A stretch of 64,000 nt of DNA from Bacteroidota bacterium (GTDB lineage Bacteria > Bacteroidota > Bacteroidia > Chitinophagales > Chitinophagaceae), in the NCBI GenBank assembly GCA_018266775.1, contig JAFDZS010000010.1, positions 507,980 through 571,979 of the forward strand, given 5' to 3'. The position numbers and the translations under genes are program-made. The stretch's first letter is position 1. Every line of letters begins with the position of its first letter. The notes under the pieces were generated by a model. The model saw only the letters and a list, made by a program, of their open reading frames with translations. It did not search any database and was not told where the DNA came from. Of this stretch, positions 61,743-64,000 are shown in pieces.

Positions 61743-63782
61743 ATGCATTTGGTTAAATACATATTGAGTTTGTTCATTGCCATTTCGGGTGCGTTGCATG
61801 CATTTGCGGGCACACCAATTGTAGTGGCGAAAGATGGCAGTGGTAACTTTACCAGTATACAGGAAGCCATCAACAGTTTACCTGGAGAAGATGGCAAAAC
61901 ACAACGGGTGATACTGATAAAAAAAGGAGTGTACAACGAAAAGATTTTCATTGATAAAAACTTTATCACATTGCAGGGAGAAAGCCCTGAGAATACGATC
62001 GTGAGTATTTCTTTATCAAGAGAACAATGGCGTTGTGACAATAAAGATGATTACGGAACGGCCACGATCAATTTAAGAGGGTCGGATATTACGCTGGAGA
62101 ATTTAACGTTCATCAACAGCTTTGGAAAAGATAATCCTGATGGTGTGGTGCAAACTTGTGCAGCAGACAGTTCTGGTAAAAAAACAATCCGGTCCAACAG
62201 CCACCAAATGGCATTGCGTTCATTCGGCACAACAAGATTAATTGTCAATCATTGTATCTTCCGTGCTTATGGTGGCGATACGGTAAGTCCATGGAATACC
62301 GATGAAGGCATGTTCTATTTTAAAGATTGTGAAATGGAAGGCGGTGTTGATTTTTATTGTCCGCGTGGCTGGGCATTGGCTGAGCATTGTACTTTTATCT
62401 GCCATGATAAAAACGCTGCCATCTGGCACGATGGCAGTAAATATCCATCTTCAAAAACAGTATTGCTTAATTGTACGTTTAAGGGTGATGATGGTTTTAA
62501 ATTAGGCCGTTATCACCGCGATGCACAGTTCTATTTACTCCATTGCACCTTCCCTAAAAATATGGCCGATGTTGATATTTATTTGGTGCCTACCGGTAAT
62601 AAATTGCAATGGGGAAGGCGGGTGTATTATTACCATTGCAAAAAAGAAGACGGGAAGGATTTTGCCTGGTACAGCAATAATCTGCCTTCCGGCTTTGACA
62701 TGAATGAATACAGTACCGGCTGGGTATATGATTTTAAATGGAACCCGGCTGCAGGTAGCACAAACAATAATTCTAAATCGATATCGACTCAAACTGCAAC
62801 ACAACAATCCGATGCAGTTGCCGATAACATGTTATTGTACCAGCGTAAAAACGGCGGCTGGCCCAAACATTTCCCCGATGATAAAAAGGTTGATTATAAA
62901 CATGTATTAACTGATGCAGAACTGAAAGACCTGCAATCAGGTTATGAAGAAGGTATTGATGCCACGATAGATAATGAAGCCACTACTAAAGAAATGAAAT
63001 ACCTGGTAAAAGCCTATAAGAAATTTCATATTGAAAAATATTTACAGGCAGCAACAAGGGGTGTGGAATATTTATTGAAAGCGCAATATGCCAATGGCGG
63101 ATGGCCGCAGTATTATCCTGACTTTCGTTTATACCGCAGCCAGATCACTTATAATGATAACGCTATGATGAATGTGACCAATGTGTTGCAGGATATTGTG
63201 GAAAGGAAAAATGATTTTGATGTGATTGATGCAGCATACATCCCCAGATGCCAGGTGGCCATCAATAAATCGGTGGACTGCATTTTAAAAACGCAGGTAA
63301 AACAAAAAGGTGTGCTCACCGTTTGGTGTGCACAGTACAATGCAAAAACACTGGTGCCTGAAATGGCAAGAAAGTTTGAACTGGCATCGTTAAGTGGTGC
63401 GGAATCCGTAGGTATTGTAAGGTTTTTGATGCGGCAGCCAAACCCAACGCCGGAAATCAAAGCCGCAGTAAAGGCAGCGGTGCAGTGGTTTGATAAAGTA
63501 AAGATCACGGGTTATAATGTTGCAGATATAAAGGCACCAAATGAACCATCAGGAAAGGACAGGGTGGTGGTGAAAGATGATAATCATATTATGTGGGCAA
63601 GATTTTACGACCTGGATACCAACGAGCCCTTTTTTGCCGGCCGCGACAGTCAACCCCAAAAAACACTGGCAGCAATTGAAAACGAACGCCGTGTTGGTTA
63701 TGCGTGGTATGGAACATGGCCTGAAAAACTGATCAATGAAGAATATCCAAAGTGGGTGAAAATGTGGGGAGTGGGGAATTAG
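61743..63782 (+). CDS. CE8-like pectinesterase - PL10 pectate lyase fusion
   Basis: The 679-residue enzyme has a signal peptide (IAISGALHAFA-GT). The N-terminal half is CE8-like: KDGSGNFTSIQEAINSLPG, the two aspartates in AYGGDTVSP and GGVDFYCPRG, and the arginine in KLGRYHRDA. The glutamine of the usual GxQDT motif is glycine and the tryptophan of LGRPW is lost, so it is a divergent CE8. The C-terminal half is PL10: NGGWPKHFPD, ATIDNEATTKEM, NGGWPQYYPD, ITYNDNAMMNV, AESVGIVRFLM, ARFYDLDTNEPFFAGRDS and RVGYAWYGTWP. It would de-esterify and cleave homogalacturonan. The ATG at 61743 fits the signal peptide; the frame from 61713 overlaps the previous gene. Confidence 0.93.
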   Translation: MHLVKYILSLFIAISGALHAFAGTPIVVAKDGSGNFTSIQEAINSLPGEDGKTQRVILIKKGVYNEKIFIDKNFITLQGESPENTIVSISLSREQWRCDNKDDYGTATINLRGSDITLENLTFINSFGKDNPDGVVQTCAADSSGKKTIRSNSHQMALRSFGTTRLIVNHCIFRAYGGDTVSPWNTDEGMFYFKDCEMEGGVDFYCPRGWALAEHCTFICHDKNAAIWHDGSKYPSSKTVLLNCTFKGDDGFKLGRYHRDAQFYLLHCTFPKNMADVDIYLVPTGNKLQWGRRVYYYHCKKEDGKDFAWYSNNLPSGFDMNEYSTGWVYDFKWNPAAGSTNNNSKSISTQTATQQSDAVADNMLLYQRKNGGWPKHFPDDKKVDYKHVLTDAELKDLQSGYEEGIDATIDNEATTKEMKYLVKAYKKFHIEKYLQAATRGVEYLLKAQYANGGWPQYYPDFRLYRSQITYNDNAMMNVTNVLQDIVERKNDFDVIDAAYIPRCQVAINKSVDCILKTQVKQKGVLTVWCAQYNAKTLVPEMARKFELASLSGAESVGIVRFLMRQPNPTPEIKAAVKAAVQWFDKVKITGYNVADIKAPNEPSGKDRVVVKDDNHIMWARFYDLDTNEPFFAGRDSQPQKTLAAIENERRVGYAWYGTWPEKLINEEYPKWVKMWGVGN

Positions 63783-64000
63783 TTGATTGGTTAATTAGTT
63801 AATTGGTATGAAAGTAAATAAAGTATATAGGTATATTAAGTATATAGGTATATAAAGTAAATAAAGTAAGTAATGAAGGGCAAGCGTTATGTGGTAGTGT
63901 CTTTGTGTGTAAGAATAAATGCGAAGCATTCTATGTGTCCTGTGTATCTATGTGGTCGAAACGAAAAGTAAATAAATGAATAAGTAAAGAGGTATATGAA
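63783..64000. repeat. GCGAAGC-bearing repeat cluster at the right edge (cluster 3)
   Basis: AT-rich runs of AAGTATATAGGTATATAAAG type lead to AATAAATGCGAAGCATTCTA (GCGAAGC at 63921-63927) and CTATGTGGTCGAAACG, the same unit as clusters 1 and 2. It runs to the window end, so its length is unknown. Confidence 0.85.

Overview
The window looks like the chromosome of a member of the Bacteroidota, most likely family Chitinophagaceae. The evidence is a SusC/SusD pair, type IX secretion (T9SS) sorting tails of types A and B, LytS-type kinases with a NarL-type regulator, absence of clear Shine-Dalgarno sequences, and repeated TAnnTTTG (-7) promoter boxes of the Bacteroidota sigma factor. I see no rRNA, tRNA, transposase, integrase or CRISPR array.

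Left part (1-9 kb): a minus-strand signalling cluster holds an intact LytS-like kinase, an adjacent copy that lost its phospho-acceptor histidine, a NarL/FixJ-type regulator, and a two-component propeller protein that runs off the left edge. It is followed by a type II NADH dehydrogenase, a DUF2071 gene bracketed by a palindromic repeat family, and a HEAT-like/aspartyl-protease gene pair.

Middle (8.6-42 kb): housekeeping genes (phosphohexomutase, PCMT, queuosine precursor transporter, PLP homeostasis protein, acyl-CoA dehydrogenase, CDF and VIT1 transporters, rocD, ispE, bifunctional nuclease, etfAB, tilS, rhomboid, rlmH) are interspersed with three T9SS cargo proteins. Two conflict-type loci stand out. 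One is a two-gene unit of a TIR protein overlapping a KGGVGRS-type P-loop ATPase with C-terminal TPRs (10.4-13.0 kb). The other is a single-gene TIR protein with a C-terminal pYEATS-like domain (41.6-42.3 kb). Several structured repeat families fill the gaps: palindromes around 5.4 and 6.2 kb, heptamers at 13.1 kb, ~21-bp phased A-tract units at 15.2-15.4 kb, AT-rich inverted-arm elements, and 71-72 bp double-hairpin units flanking a small membrane protein at 37.3-38.2 kb.

Right part (42.3-63.8 kb): a pectin utilisation locus. A LacI-type regulator is divergent from SusC/SusD. Downstream lie a CE12 acetylesterase, an alpha/beta esterase, a CE8-esterase fusion, an SDR lacking its catalytic lysine, a Gfo/Idh/MocA oxidoreductase, KduD, KduI, a CE12-GH28 fusion, a GH105 with an extra C-terminal domain, and a CE8-PL10 fusion. 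Together these would de-esterify and cleave pectin, import oligomers, release unsaturated galacturonate, and convert it through KduI and KduD to 2-keto-3-deoxygluconate. An 18/20-matching LacI-type operator candidate occurs before susC and before kduD. Tandem repeats rich in the GCGAAGC mini-hairpin heptamer separate the gene blocks from 55.6 kb on.
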